A program made the translations under genes and the position numbers. A stretch of DNA of 64,000 bases from Cellulophaga sp. F20128. GTDB taxonomy: Bacteria > Bacteroidota > Bacteroidia > Flavobacteriales > Flavobacteriaceae. The DNA lies in contig NZ_JALKBA010000001.1 in NCBI RefSeq assembly GCF_023015805.1, positions 432,046 through 496,045 on the forward strand. The letters run 5' to 3'. Positions 27,134-36,856 of the stretch are shown piece after piece (the stretch's first letter is position 1; each line of letters opens with the position of its first letter). The notes below the pieces were generated by a model that was not told the DNA's origin, ran no database searches, and worked only from the letters and a program-made list of their open reading frames with translations.

Positions 27134-27880
27134 TTAGCTCTTTAGGTTTGCGCTTAAGAATTCGCGGTTCATACGTGCAATGTTTTCTAAAGAAATTCCT
27201 TTAGGACATTCTACTTCACAAGCACCGGTATTGGTACAATTCCCAAAACCTTCCAAATCCATTTGTGCAACCATATTTTTAACACGGTCTGTCGCTTCAA
27301 CCTGCCCTTGTGGCAATAATGCATATTGAGATACTTTAGCACCCACAAACAGCATCGCTGAGGAATTTTTACAACTTGCTACACAAGCTCCACAACCAAT
27401 ACAAGTTGCAGAATCCATTGCTTCATCTGCCGCGTGTTTAGAAATAGGGATCGCATTTGCATCTTGTGTATTACCCGAAGTATTCACAGAAATATAACCA
27501 CCCGCATGTTGTATACGATCAAAAGAACTACGGTCTACAACTAAATCTTTAAGTACAGGAAATGCCTTTGCTCTAAATGGTTCTATAGTAATGGTGTCAC
27601 CATCTTTAAACATACGCATGTGCAATTGGCAAGTAGTTACGCCCCTATCTGGACCGTGAGCCTCACCATTGATAAACATAGAGCACATTCCGCATATACC
27701 TTCACGACAATCATGATCAAAAGCTACTGGCTCTTCGCCAGTATTGATTAACTGTTCATTTAAAACATCCATCATTTCTAAGAAAGACATGTGTTCTGAT
27801 ATCTCAGTCACTTTATAATCGACCATTTTACCCTTCGACTGAGCATCCTTTTGACGCCAAATTTTAAGTGTTAAATTCAT
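27134..27880 (-). CDS. sdhB: Succinate dehydrogenase iron-sulfur subunit
   Basis: A 248-residue SdhB that carries electrons from the flavoprotein to quinone. The [2Fe-2S] ligands are Cys58, Cys63, Cys66 (CREGICGMC) and Cys84. The C-terminal clusters are [11 protein letters not shown] (about 152-162) and [15 protein letters not shown] (about 217-231). The second motif has the CxNTGxC form seen in Bacteroidota and Epsilonproteobacteria. It is the last gene of sdhCAB, 10 bases after sdhA. Confidence 0.97.
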   Translation of the reverse strand: MNLTLKIWRQKDAQSKGKMVDYKVTEISEHMSFLEMMDVLNEQLINTGEEPVAFDHDCREGICGMCSMFINGEAHGPDRGVTTCQLHMRMFKDGDTITIEPFRAKAFPVLKDLVVDRSSFDRIQHAGGYISVNTSGNTQDANAIPISKHAADEAMDSATCIGCGACVASCKNSSAMLFVGAKVSQYALLPQGQVEATDRVKNMVAQMDLEGFGNCTNTGACEVECPKGISLENIARMNREFLSANLKS

Positions 27881-27890
27881 AATGCCTTTG

Positions 27891-29906
27891 TTATTTGTAT
27901 GACCGTTGTTTTAATTCAATTTCTTTAAACTCTAACTGCTCTTTATGTAAAATAGCATTGCTAGGTTCTCCTGTATATTCCCAAGCAGAAACATAAGCAA
28001 AATCCTTATCATTACGTTTAGCTTCTCCTTCTTGCTCTCCATCTAACTCAACAGATTCTTCTCTAAAGTGACCTCCACAAGACTCTTCTCTTTCTAGTGC
28101 ATCTTTAGCAAAAAGTTCTCCCAACTCTAAGAAATCTGCAACACGACCTGCTTTTTCAAGTTCGCTATTTAATTCATTTGCAGTACCAGGAACACTAACG
28201 TTTTTGTAAAAGTCTTCACGCAGTGCTTTGATTTCAACCATAGCCTCTTTTAATCCGGCTGCGTTCCGAGACATTCCACATTTATCCCACATGATCTTAC
28301 CTAATTTTTTATGGTAATAATCAACCGAGTGTGACCCTTTATTATTTACAAAGAAATCTATCTTATCTGTTACTTCTTTTTCAACAGCATCGAATTCCGG
28401 AGTATCTGTTGGGATTTTTCCGGTTCTAATTTCATTTGATAAGTAATTCCCAATAGTATATGGCAATACAAAATAGCCATCAGCTAAACCTTGCATTAAT
28501 GCAGAAGCCCCTAGTCTATTTGCCCCGTGATCAGAGAAGTTAGCCTCACCAATACAGTACAAACCATCTACGGTGGTCATTAGGTTATAATCTACCCAAA
28601 CACCACCCATTGTATAGTGTACTGCAGGATATATCATCATGGGTGTTTTGTACGGATCTTGGTCTACAATTTTCTCATACATTTGAAAAAGGTTACCGTA
28701 TTTTGCTTTCACAATAGCCGCCCCTAATTCGTATATTTTTTCAGCAGAAGCATTCGCTATATTATGAATCTTTGCTTGCTCAACACCATAACGTTCTATG
28801 GCAGATTTAAAATCTAAATAGACAGCCTCACCCGTTGCATTAACACCGTAACCAGCATCACAACGTTCTTTCGCTGCCCTAGAAGCAACATCACGTGGTA
28901 CCAAGTTTCCAAAGGCAGGATATCTTCTTTCTAAATAGTAATCTCTTTCCTCTTCCGACAAATCCGTTGGCTTTTTCTTGCCTTCACGAATCGCCATTAC
29001 ATCTTCCATATTTTTAGGCACCCAAATACGACCATCGTTACGTAGGGATTCTGACATCAATGTTAATTTTGACTGATAATCTCCAGAACGTGGAATACAG
29101 GTTGGGTGAATTTGAGTATAACAAGGATTTGCAAAGAAGGCTCCTTTTTTATGTATTTTCCAAGCGGCCGTTGCATTAGAACCCATTGCATTGGTAGATA
29201 AGAAATAAACATTACCATACCCACCAGAAGCAATTACTACGGCATGCGCTGAATGACGTTCAATTTCTCCTGTTATAAGGTTACGGGCAATAATACCACG
29301 GGCTTTTCCATCTACTTTAACAACATCTAACATCTCATGACGATTGTGCATCGTAATTTTACCACGTGCAATTTGTCTGTTCATAGCAGAATAGGCACCC
29401 AATAATAATTGTTGTCCTGTTTGTCCTTTGGCATAAAAGGTACGAGAGACCAATACACCACCAAAAGAACGGTTATCTAATAATCCGCCGTAATCACGGG
29501 CAAAAGGAACACCTTGAGCCACACATTGATCTATAATATTGGCCGAAACTTCAGCCAAACGATATACGTTAGCCTCCCGAGAACGGTAATCACCACCCTT
29601 TACAGTATCGTAAAACAAACGATAGGTAGAATCTCCATCACCTTGGTAGTTTTTTGCAGCGTTTATACCTCCTTGCGCAGCAATAGAGTGTGCTCTACGC
29701 GGAGAATCTTGGTAGCAAAATGCTTTTACATTATACCCTAATTCCGCTAAAGTCGCAGCGGCAGAACCACCAGCCAAACCAGTACCAACAACAATAACAT
29801 CTATATTACGTTTGTTCGCAGGGTTTACTAAATCGATATGGTTTTTATAATCGGTCCACTTATCTTTAAGTGTTCCTTTTGGTACTTTAGAATCTAATAC
29901 AGACAT
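27891..29906 (-). CDS. sdhA: Succinate dehydrogenase flavoprotein subunit
   Basis: A 671-residue SdhA/FrdA-type flavoprotein oxidising succinate to fumarate. The FAD dinucleotide fold is [15 protein letters not shown], about 40-54, and the covalent-FAD histidine is in [11 protein letters not shown], about residue 72. The longer form, with [13 protein letters not shown] and a C-terminal [15 protein letters not shown] end, is usual for the Bacteroidota type with a five-helix SdhC. It lies between sdhC (14 bases) and sdhB (10 bases). Confidence 0.97.
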   Translation of the reverse strand: MSVLDSKVPKGTLKDKWTDYKNHIDLVNPANKRNIDVIVVGTGLAGGSAAATLAELGYNVKAFCYQDSPRRAHSIAAQGGINAAKNYQGDGDSTYRLFYDTVKGGDYRSREANVYRLAEVSANIIDQCVAQGVPFARDYGGLLDNRSFGGVLVSRTFYAKGQTGQQLLLGAYSAMNRQIARGKITMHNRHEMLDVVKVDGKARGIIARNLITGEIERHSAHAVVIASGGYGNVYFLSTNAMGSNATAAWKIHKKGAFFANPCYTQIHPTCIPRSGDYQSKLTLMSESLRNDGRIWVPKNMEDVMAIREGKKKPTDLSEEERDYYLERRYPAFGNLVPRDVASRAAKERCDAGYGVNATGEAVYLDFKSAIERYGVEQAKIHNIANASAEKIYELGAAIVKAKYGNLFQMYEKIVDQDPYKTPMMIYPAVHYTMGGVWVDYNLMTTVDGLYCIGEANFSDHGANRLGASALMQGLADGYFVLPYTIGNYLSNEIRTGKIPTDTPEFDAVEKEVTDKIDFFVNNKGSHSVDYYHKKLGKIMWDKCGMSRNAAGLKEAMVEIKALREDFYKNVSVPGTANELNSELEKAGRVADFLELGELFAKDALEREESCGGHFREESVELDGEQEGEAKRNDKDFAYVSAWEYTGEPSNAILHKEQLEFKEIELKQRSYK

Positions 29907-29920
29907 ATGATACTATATTA

Positions 29921-30598
29921 TTAATGATTAAAATAATGAAATAGGGCTATAAAAATAAATCCTAAAGGAATCAGTATAGCATACCCCTTACCAAAAGCTT
30001 GCAGCTTTTGTTTTCTCATAGAGCTAACCCCAGAAGATTGAAACGCAGAACTAAATCCGTGCATAAGGTGTAATGATAAAAACACAAACGCCAATACATA
30101 GGCGCCTACTCTTAATGGGTCAACAAATTTATGCGTTAGTTCTTCGTAGTAACGAAAACTTTCACCATCCGCTAATAACCCAGACATATCGCCTTGAATA
30201 TATTTTGTATTTATTTCTGGCAACCAAAAATCAATAAAATGAAGAACTAAGAAAGCCAATATCGCCAAACCGCTATAGATCATATTTCTACTCATCCAGC
30301 TAGAATTTGCAGCTCCATTGTTTTTCGCGTATTTAACAACCCTTGCATTTCTGTTTTTTATTTCTAAAATAAAACCCATTATAAAATGGTAGATTACCCC
30401 AAAAATCAACACGGGTTGTAATAAATACTGCACTGCCCAAAATGTTCCCATAAAGTGAGATGCTTCATTAAAAGCATTTGGACTGAAAACTGATAAAATA
30501 TTGATGGCAAAATGTTGCAAAAGAAAGAACATTAAAAATAATGCAGAAAGGGCCATCGCATACTTTCTGCCAATCGAAGATTTAAAAAATCCGCTCAT
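29921..30598 (-). CDS. sdhC: Succinate dehydrogenase cytochrome b subunit
   Basis: A 225-residue membrane anchor with five hydrophobic segments (about 12-32, 55-78, 105-125, 155-178 and 200-222). Histidines that could bind two b haems occur in LQHFAINIL, IYHFIMGF, LVLHFIDFW and LSLHLMHGF. This single five-helix subunit replaces the SdhC plus SdhD pair of proteobacteria. First gene of the operon, with a well-formed promoter directly upstream. Confidence 0.93.
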   Translation of the reverse strand: MSGFFKSSIGRKYAMALSALFLMFFLLQHFAINILSVFSPNAFNEASHFMGTFWAVQYLLQPVLIFGVIYHFIMGFILEIKNRNARVVKYAKNNGAANSSWMSRNMIYSGLAILAFLVLHFIDFWLPEINTKYIQGDMSGLLADGESFRYYEELTHKFVDPLRVGAYVLAFVFLSLHLMHGFSSAFQSSGVSSMRKQKLQAFGKGYAILIPLGFIFIALFHYFNH

Positions 30599-30617
30599 TT
30601 GTTGTTAGTTTTGATTA

Positions 30618-30645
30618 CAAATTTACGACACCTACCAGTTAACAA
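30618..30645 (-). promoter_or_regulatory. sdhCAB promoter (TTG-N17-TAAATTTG)
   Basis: Minus strand: TTG at 30645-30643, exactly 17 bases of spacer, then TAAATTTG at 30625-30618. Both elements match the Bacteroidota consensus. The sdhC start codon lies 20 bases downstream. Confidence 0.75.
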
Positions 30646-30719
30646 CAAACTTTGCTAGTATAATGTACCGTATTTAGACTAATTTTAAAGAATCATTTTT
30701 AGGGGAACACCCTAATTGT

Positions 30720-30727
30720 TATTTTTG
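30720..30727 (+). promoter_or_regulatory. -7 element of the rimK promoter
   Basis: TATTTTTG, an exact TAnnTTTG, lies 36 bases before the rimK start codon. The -33 side is weak; no TTG occurs at the usual distance. Confidence 0.5.
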
Positions 30728-30763
30728 AAGGATATTACAAACTAACTTAAAAAGACACCTAAA

Positions 30764-31654
30764 ATGGATATTGGCCTGCTATCAGTGAGTATGGGAGTTT
30801 ATTCTACCAAGAGAATTGCCGAAGAAGCTGTAAAAAGAGGTCATTATATAGAACTAATAGACCATACTAAATGTTCTGTGAAATTGGGTTCTGGCCCACC
30901 AAAAATTTACCTAAGGGAAGAAGATGTTACGAACGAATTTGATGCAATTATACCTAGAATAGGATCTAACGTCACAAAACACGGCGCTTCTATTGTTAAA
31001 CAATTTGAATTGAACGGTATTTTTAGCACTGCGAAATCTATTGGCATCATAAGAGCCCGGAATAAGGTAAGAACACTTCAGTTATTGGATTTAAAGGGAA
31101 TACCTATTCCAGAAACCCTTTTTTCTATTAATCCAGACAATATAGAAACACAAATAGCACTTTTAGGTGGCCCTCCTGTTATCATTAAACTACAGGAAGG
31201 CACCCAAGGGCTGGGTGTTATATTAGCAGAAACTAAAAAATCGGCAAAATCTATTATCGATACATTTTATAAGATGGATACAAGCATCTTACTTCAAAAA
31301 TACATTCAAGAATCTAATGGAGAAGATATCCGAATCTTTGTGGTGGGCAACAAAATTGTAGGCAGTATGAAACGTTCTAGCGAGGCAGGCGAATTTAGAG
31401 CTAATGTTCATAGGGGTGGCAGCACCACAGCAATAGTGCCCACTGAAAAAGAATGTAAAATTGCACTTAAAGCTGTTAAATATTTAGAATTAGGAGTTGC
31501 TGGTGTAGATTTGATACGTTCTAAGAACGGACCCCTGCTACTGGAGGTAAATGCCTCGCCAGGATTAGAAGGAATAGAAAAGGCCACTGGCGTAAATATT
31601 GCACAACAAATTATAGCATACGTAGAAAAAAATGCATTTAGAAGAAAAAAATAA
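30764..31654 (+). CDS. rimK: RimK-type ATP-grasp glutamate ligase
   Basis: A 296-residue ATP-grasp ligase of the RimK family, which in E. coli adds glutamates to the C-terminus of ribosomal protein S6. The N-terminal preATP-grasp part (about 1-95), the ATP-binding lobe (VIIKLQEGTQGLGVIL, about 143-158) and the magnesium-binding end (LLLEVNASPGLEGIEKATG, about 262-280) are complete. The next gene overlaps by 23 bases, so a functional link is likely. The true substrate here, S6 or another peptide or amino acid, is not shown by the sequence. Confidence 0.9.
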   Translation: MDIGLLSVSMGVYSTKRIAEEAVKRGHYIELIDHTKCSVKLGSGPPKIYLREEDVTNEFDAIIPRIGSNVTKHGASIVKQFELNGIFSTAKSIGIIRARNKVRTLQLLDLKGIPIPETLFSINPDNIETQIALLGGPPVIIKLQEGTQGLGVILAETKKSAKSIIDTFYKMDTSILLQKYIQESNGEDIRIFVVGNKIVGSMKRSSEAGEFRANVHRGGSTTAIVPTEKECKIALKAVKYLELGVAGVDLIRSKNGPLLLEVNASPGLEGIEKATGVNIAQQIIAYVEKNAFRRKK

Positions 31655-32609
31655 GAGCATACATCTCGGGAACGAAGCCATTTTACCAGGCAAGGAAAAG
31701 CTTGTTCACATTCAAATAGACCGCTTACCTACGGGCACGCTTATAGATATACCAGTCTATGTATTCAATTCCAAAAAACCGGGACCAACAATTCTTGTTC
31801 AAGCGGGTTTACATGGCGACGAGGTTAACGGCATTGAGATAGTTCGGAGAATGCTAGCCGAAAAACATTTTAAGGTTACCAAAGGCGCTGTTATAGCCGT
31901 TCCTATCCTAAATATTTTAGGGTTTATTCATTTCTCAAGAGATTTACCAGATGGAAAAGATGTAAACAGAAGCTTCCCTGGATCTAAATCGGGCTCAATG
32001 GCAAGCAGAATAGCCTATCATTTTACAAAAGAAATTTTTCCGCAAATAGATTTTGCGGTCGATTTACATACCGGTGGCGCTAGAAGGTCTAACTATCCTC
32101 AGGCTCGCTATACTGCTACCGACAAGGAAAGTGCAGCATTGGCAACTATTTTTAATGCACCCTTCACCTTTTCGTCAAATTTAATTGCAAAATCCTTTCG
32201 AAAATCGGCCTACAGTAAAGGCATACCCACTATTGTTTATGAAGGTGGAGAAAGTATGCGTTTTAATGAGTATGCAATAGAACAAGGCGTACAAGGCGTC
32301 TTAAATATTCTAGCCCATTTTAAGATGTTAGCGGATAGCACTATGCCCATACCCAAAGCAGAAACAATCTATATCACCAATAGGAAATGGTTGCGTGCCC
32401 CAACTGCCGGCATGTTTTTACCCAAAATAAAAAATGGAAGCGCAGTTGAAAAGGGTGCTACATTAGGGGTTGTAACGGATGCATTTTCTAGCCGTATTAA
32501 AGAAGTAAAAGCACCTTTTAATGGATATGTTTTTTGCGTGAACCATCAAGCGATTGTAAACCAAGGTGAAGCCCTGTTTCATTTGGGTGCACAGACCGAA
32601 AAACCTTAA
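31632..32609 (+). CDS. Succinylglutamate desuccinylase/aspartoacylase-family zinc hydrolase
   Basis: A 325-residue member of the AstE/AspA carboxypeptidase-like family, zinc enzymes that cleave N-acyl or amide bonds of acidic amino acids. The zinc ligands are visible: His61 and Glu64 in GLHGDEVNG, and His146 in VDLHTGG. The catalytic glutamate is probably in IVYEGGES (about 213). The C-terminal quarter (about 245-325) is a lipoyl-like beta domain with APFNGYVF. The start overlaps rimK by 23 bases. There are no arginine-succinyltransferase genes nearby, so classical AstE function is unlikely; an enzyme that acts on the product of RimK is possible. Confidence 0.85.
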   Translation: MHLEEKNKSIHLGNEAILPGKEKLVHIQIDRLPTGTLIDIPVYVFNSKKPGPTILVQAGLHGDEVNGIEIVRRMLAEKHFKVTKGAVIAVPILNILGFIHFSRDLPDGKDVNRSFPGSKSGSMASRIAYHFTKEIFPQIDFAVDLHTGGARRSNYPQARYTATDKESAALATIFNAPFTFSSNLIAKSFRKSAYSKGIPTIVYEGGESMRFNEYAIEQGVQGVLNILAHFKMLADSTMPIPKAETIYITNRKWLRAPTAGMFLPKIKNGSAVEKGATLGVVTDAFSSRIKEVKAPFNGYVFCVNHQAIVNQGEALFHLGAQTEKP

Positions 32610-32653
32610 GTTGTCGGAAGATCACTTTTTTACAAGCTTGTTGCCATCTTCCC

Positions 32654-33397
32654 TTATTCACTCCAATTTTTAAGTCGATCCAGATACAAATAACTTTCAA
32701 TAAAATTTCTATGTTCAGTACTGGTCATTTTCTCCAACAAATGCAATGCAGAAATATAACTCGCTAAATTTCCGTTGGAAGAACTGAATTTTCCGTCTTC
32801 AACAAAAGTCACCAAACTATCATTCTGTACTTTTAAATTTGGATAGTCTTTTTGCAATTGCACTCCACCACCAATCCATGTAACAATTTTATGGCCATCT
32901 GCAATTCCAGATTTTCCTATTAGTTGTGCTCCAGCACAATTACTCACAGTGTATTTAGTTTCTTTATTTTTCTCTTTTATAAAACTTACAATTTTATCAT
33001 TGTGAATTTGTGCGTACATATCATACGCACTAGGAACACACAATACTTTTAACTGTGGGCAGTTATTAAATGTATAATCTGGTAAAATTCTAATTCCCTC
33101 TTCCGTTGTAATCGGATTTTCAGTTTCTGCAATGGTAATAACATTAAAGAGTTGTTTCCCGTCTACATTTGGTTTTGCAAAAACGTCTGAGGTTGCTATA
33201 ACTTCACTTTGCAAAACTCCATCATACATTAAAAGTCCAACGGTTGGCAATTGGGGGTTAAAAGGCTTTATATATTTTGTTGAGGTGGCAGTCTTCTTTT
33301 TAGTGTGGTTAATCACTTTAGCATTGGATTTTTCAGAATTACAACTACTGAATAGTATTGCAAAAATCAGGATCGCTAGCACGCTATATGTTTTCAT
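32654..33397 (-). CDS. DJ-1/PfpI-family lipoprotein
   Basis: A 247-residue protein with a lipoprotein signal (MKTYSVLAILIFAILFSSC, Cys19) followed by a DJ-1/PfpI domain (about 50-235). The nucleophile elbow is VSNCAGAQLIGKSGI with Cys154, and the early VGLLMYDGVLQSEV is the usual first strand of this superfamily. Most DJ-1 proteins are cytoplasmic, so an envelope-anchored form is less common. It could be a glyoxalase-like or amidase-like enzyme, or a binding protein; a His or Glu partner cannot be fixed by eye. It converges with the AspA-family gene across 44 bases. Confidence 0.8.
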   Translation of the reverse strand: MKTYSVLAILIFAILFSSCNSEKSNAKVINHTKKKTATSTKYIKPFNPQLPTVGLLMYDGVLQSEVIATSDVFAKPNVDGKQLFNVITIAETENPITTEEGIRILPDYTFNNCPQLKVLCVPSAYDMYAQIHNDKIVSFIKEKNKETKYTVSNCAGAQLIGKSGIADGHKIVTWIGGGVQLQKDYPNLKVQNDSLVTFVEDGKFSSSNGNLASYISALHLLEKMTSTEHRNFIESYLYLDRLKNWSE

Positions 33398-33450
33398 TTA
33401 TCTCCTTTTAAAATGTTGTAAAATACAAGAATAATTGTGATACACCTATT

Positions 33451-33458
33451 CAAAGATA
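33451..33458 (-). promoter_or_regulatory. -7 element upstream of the DJ-1 lipoprotein gene
   Basis: Minus strand TATCTTTG, an exact TAnnTTTG, 53 bases before the start codon. No TTG at the expected -33 distance. Confidence 0.45.
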
Positions 33459-33508
33459 TCCCGTTTAATTATACCGATATAAAGAAATTGATATATTAAT
33501 TAGAGCCT

Positions 33509-34255
33509 TCACTGTTTCTTTTTTTGAAGAGGTTTAGCATTGGTATGATTGCCCCATATGGCAACAACCGCTTTAAAACCAATAGTATCATACTTCCTTA
33601 ACTCCATTTTATGGAATGGAAAATAATCGTTTATCCCAAAATAGGCTTCTGTAAGCTCTGCGAAATATTCTTTTTCGTTGGTTAGGGCATAGGCCGATGC
33701 TTTTACACGCTGTTCCCCTCCTCCTTTATGATACAAAATATTGGTGTATAAATTAGCAGATACCGCATTCTTGTATGCATTAGTAATCAAAGTACTATTG
33801 TTTTTTAACACCCTATGCTGATACGCATGTGCCAATTCGTGCAAAACCATATAGGGTTGATTCTGCTTTGTCCAATTGATAAAATTTTCAATGTTTGAAA
33901 TTTCGACACCTTTTGCTTTTTCAGGAATATAGCCATTCGCAACCAACCAGGATTTACTAGGGTGATATTGAGCTGCTCCAGCGGTAGTATTCCAATCCAT
34001 AAAAATTGGTACTGCTTTTAAGGCATCTATCTTCACTGCTTCCATTGGTAGCTGCGCAATCTCAATTAATTTCATTTCTAAAAGCCCAATGGCCTCCTTG
34101 GCACGGTCTGCATGTGCAGCTAAGGCTGTGTTTTGCACCAATACATTAAAACCAGAAAGTTCATAATTTGTATAGCCATCAACGGTTAATTGTGCGTTCC
34201 CTTGGAATGACAAAAGTGTAAAATATACAATTAGGATGACTGTGGTTTGTTTCAT
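33509..34255 (-). CDS. Secreted zinc metallopeptidase (HELAH)
   Basis: A 248-residue secreted protein with the zinc site HELAH (His139-His143) in MVLHELAHAYQH and a possible third ligand in the segment NEKEYFAELTEAYFG about 50 residues later, giving a gluzincin-like layout. A signal peptide is present (MKQTTVILIVYFTLLSFQGNAQ). The start at 34255 was preferred over the in-frame one at 34291 because the latter buries the signal peptide. The N-terminal part reads as helices and strands before the active site. I do not know a named family. It follows the haem protein gene by 73 bases and is the last gene of a secreted-protein operon. Confidence 0.7.
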   Translation of the reverse strand: MKQTTVILIVYFTLLSFQGNAQLTVDGYTNYELSGFNVLVQNTALAAHADRAKEAIGLLEMKLIEIAQLPMEAVKIDALKAVPIFMDWNTTAGAAQYHPSKSWLVANGYIPEKAKGVEISNIENFINWTKQNQPYMVLHELAHAYQHRVLKNNSTLITNAYKNAVSANLYTNILYHKGGGEQRVKASAYALTNEKEYFAELTEAYFGINDYFPFHKMELRKYDTIGFKAVVAIWGNHTNAKPLQKKKQ

Positions 34256-34328
34256 AAAAATGGCTTTATTTCTCATAGACCACAAAAACATCCTAATTGT
34301 ATTGGAACTCAGTTACACTTAGACTCAT

Positions 34329-36854
34329 CTATTTTGATTTTGCCTGCTGTGCTAAAAAGTAAAACAAATCTTTCACCTCAGCTTCATTTAACCTGTTGAT
34401 AAGGCTTGGCATCATGATAGATCGTTGAGATACCTTTTGGTCTTTTATGTCCTTTTTGGCAATTTTTAGTTGTTGTTTTGCAGAGAGGGGGTTTGTGTTT
34501 AAAAACACTTCGTTTTCATTTTCAGATACAATTCTTCCCCAATGTTGCCTATCGTTATTTAGGGTTATTTCTACCGCCTCATATTGATCCGAGACCACAG
34601 CATCTGGATTGATAATTGCTGTTGCAATATCTTTCACTGAAAAACGGGTTGCCACCTGTGTTAAGTTGGGTCCAATGCTTCCACCTTCGTTATTTACAGT
34701 GTGACAAGTAGCACATAAAACCGATTGGTACATTTTTTGGCCATTTTCAAGGTTTCCAGTCTCCCCAATACCATCAATAGCTAGTACTTCTGCTACTTTC
34801 CAATTCTTTCCAGGTCCTTTGGGTTTTGGTAAATTACTTAAATCTGAAGCATTTACCTGCGCCAGTTCCTCGCCAGACAAGGCTATTAATTCATCTTGTA
34901 TTGCTTTAGGAACATTGACCAAAGCAGCTTCTCTCATTTTCAATAAAAACCCACCATAACTTTCACCGCCATTGGCAGCAAAGAGCGTAGCAAACTTTTT
35001 AAAATACACTTCCCTATTACTAGCATTCCATCCGGCCTTTGCTTTACTTAGGGCATTTACATAATGCATAAGCTCAGAAGGCGGCGTGTTTTTCTTCATC
35101 TGCTCTACCGTTTTACCATACTGGTCACTTCTTCCGGTTACCTCACTATTAAGAACAGGTGCTTTGTTTGTCGTATTTAAATTGGTGATCAAGCCAAGGG
35201 TTTTATCTACAACCATGGGATCATCAACATACACCAACAATTGCACCAATTCTCTATTTATGGTATTGTCTTTTGAAGGGTAACTTTCTCCCAATTTCTC
35301 AGAAACTACTTTTTTACTTTGAGCATCAAAATCGCCACGAATAAACAGCAGATCTATTGCACGTATGTAATTTATCTGTTGCTGGGTATTCATGGTATCA
35401 AACGACAGTGTCATCAGCTTATCTAAAACAATAGCCTTATTGTCTTGTTCCCCTGTTCTTGCCAATGCAATGCCCGTTTGGATTAAAATATCCACATTTT
35501 TTTCGGCTGCAAATCTATCTACTACTAATTGCTCATCTTGATATTCCAAGGAAACACGAGCTGCATAGCTAATGCGACTATCTTGATCTCCTAAGGATTT
35601 CCAAAGAAAATCCATATCTGCTTTTTCTCCTATAGCATAAGATTCTAGTTTCTTACGCCTTTCTTGTGCCTCAGAAATAGTACCAGCTACCTTTGTAGAG
35701 GCAGAAGCATCTCTATGAGACACTCTATACAATCCAGATTCTAGCCTTCGTCCTCCGGTAACAAAATATAGTGCCCCATCGTCACCCGCTACACCGTCTG
35801 TTAACGGTAGGGGTGCCCCTGATAAAAATTCTTCAGAGGTTCCGGTATAACTTGCCCCTTCTTCTTTCATACTTACGAAATACATGGTCCCAAAACTCCA
35901 GTCGAACACAAACATTCCGCTCTTATAAGGTTCTGGAAAGTTTAAATCATTTCCGGAAACCATACCTGTTGGTGAGCCTTGACCTATATCTACTACACTA
36001 CCTACATTATCTGGGTAGTAACTGGGCCATTTTCCTGAACCTGTACGCCATCCAAATTCTGACCCCTGTGTAATATGACACACTCTAATTGGCCTATACC
36101 AAGGCGAACCCATATCCCATTCCATATCAGAATCGAACGTAAATAACTCCCCTTCGGCATTAAAAACCAAGTCGTATGCATTTCTAAATCCCGTTGCAAT
36201 CACGGTAAAATTACTTCCATCTTTCTCCGCTCTAGCCACCCAACCACCCGGTGCTTTTACGTTATTAGCATGCCCACGAGGATCTTTTATTAAACCCAAT
36301 AACTGGTCTTCATCCCATATGGGTTTCTGAACGGAGTTAAAAGTTTCAGGTAGTGAGGTATGGTTACCACCAGACATGTACAACAAGCCATCAGGACCCA
36401 ACACAATGCCATGAGGTCCGTGTTCTCCCTGCCCTATAAATTGATGTAAAAAGGATATTTTATCCAATTCACCATCATTATTGCTATCGGTAATACGATA
36501 CAAGCCACTTTCTTTACCATTATTGGCATTTTTCATAACGTACAAACTATTATACGCCCACAACAGTCCGTGTGCATTGCCCATTTCTAGTGGAAAAGGG
36601 GTCACGACAACGGAGTCTTTAGATCCAATTTTTGGTGCATCTACATAATACAAGCTTCCATATTGGTCTGAGGTTATCAATCTACCCTTGTCATCCTTAG
36701 TTATGGACACCCATGAGCCGTTTTCTTTAGCAGTTGGGCTATAGAGTTTTTCAACAACAAATCCGTCTTTCACCTGTATGGAAGGGTCACTCACCAAGGG
36801 TTCTGAACAACTACTTAATACGACTAATGTTACTACTATTAAAATTTTATACAT
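34329..36854 (-). CDS. PVC-type haem-binding (CxxCH) beta-propeller lipoprotein
   Basis: An 841-residue lipoprotein (LSSC, Cys16). Residues about 25-390 are a quinoprotein-like beta-propeller, of the 'putative membrane-bound dehydrogenase' type frequent in Planctomycetes and marine Bacteroidota, with GQGEHGPHGIVLGPDGLLY. A HEAT-repeat-like helical region follows (about 395-690). The C-terminus is a cytochrome c domain with CATCH (Cys714, Cys717, His718) and a likely axial Met in RSIMMPS. The natural substrate of such proteins is not established; sugars or alcohols are usually proposed. It begins only 2 bases after the Asp-box gene. Confidence 0.9.
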   Translation of the reverse strand: MYKILIVVTLVVLSSCSEPLVSDPSIQVKDGFVVEKLYSPTAKENGSWVSITKDDKGRLITSDQYGSLYYVDAPKIGSKDSVVVTPFPLEMGNAHGLLWAYNSLYVMKNANNGKESGLYRITDSNNDGELDKISFLHQFIGQGEHGPHGIVLGPDGLLYMSGGNHTSLPETFNSVQKPIWDEDQLLGLIKDPRGHANNVKAPGGWVARAEKDGSNFTVIATGFRNAYDLVFNAEGELFTFDSDMEWDMGSPWYRPIRVCHITQGSEFGWRTGSGKWPSYYPDNVGSVVDIGQGSPTGMVSGNDLNFPEPYKSGMFVFDWSFGTMYFVSMKEEGASYTGTSEEFLSGAPLPLTDGVAGDDGALYFVTGGRRLESGLYRVSHRDASASTKVAGTISEAQERRKKLESYAIGEKADMDFLWKSLGDQDSRISYAARVSLEYQDEQLVVDRFAAEKNVDILIQTGIALARTGEQDNKAIVLDKLMTLSFDTMNTQQQINYIRAIDLLFIRGDFDAQSKKVVSEKLGESYPSKDNTINRELVQLLVYVDDPMVVDKTLGLITNLNTTNKAPVLNSEVTGRSDQYGKTVEQMKKNTPPSELMHYVNALSKAKAGWNASNREVYFKKFATLFAANGGESYGGFLLKMREAALVNVPKAIQDELIALSGEELAQVNASDLSNLPKPKGPGKNWKVAEVLAIDGIGETGNLENGQKMYQSVLCATCHTVNNEGGSIGPNLTQVATRFSVKDIATAIINPDAVVSDQYEAVEITLNNDRQHWGRIVSENENEVFLNTNPLSAKQQLKIAKKDIKDQKVSQRSIMMPSLINRLNEAEVKDLFYFLAQQAKSK

Positions 36855-36856
36855 TC

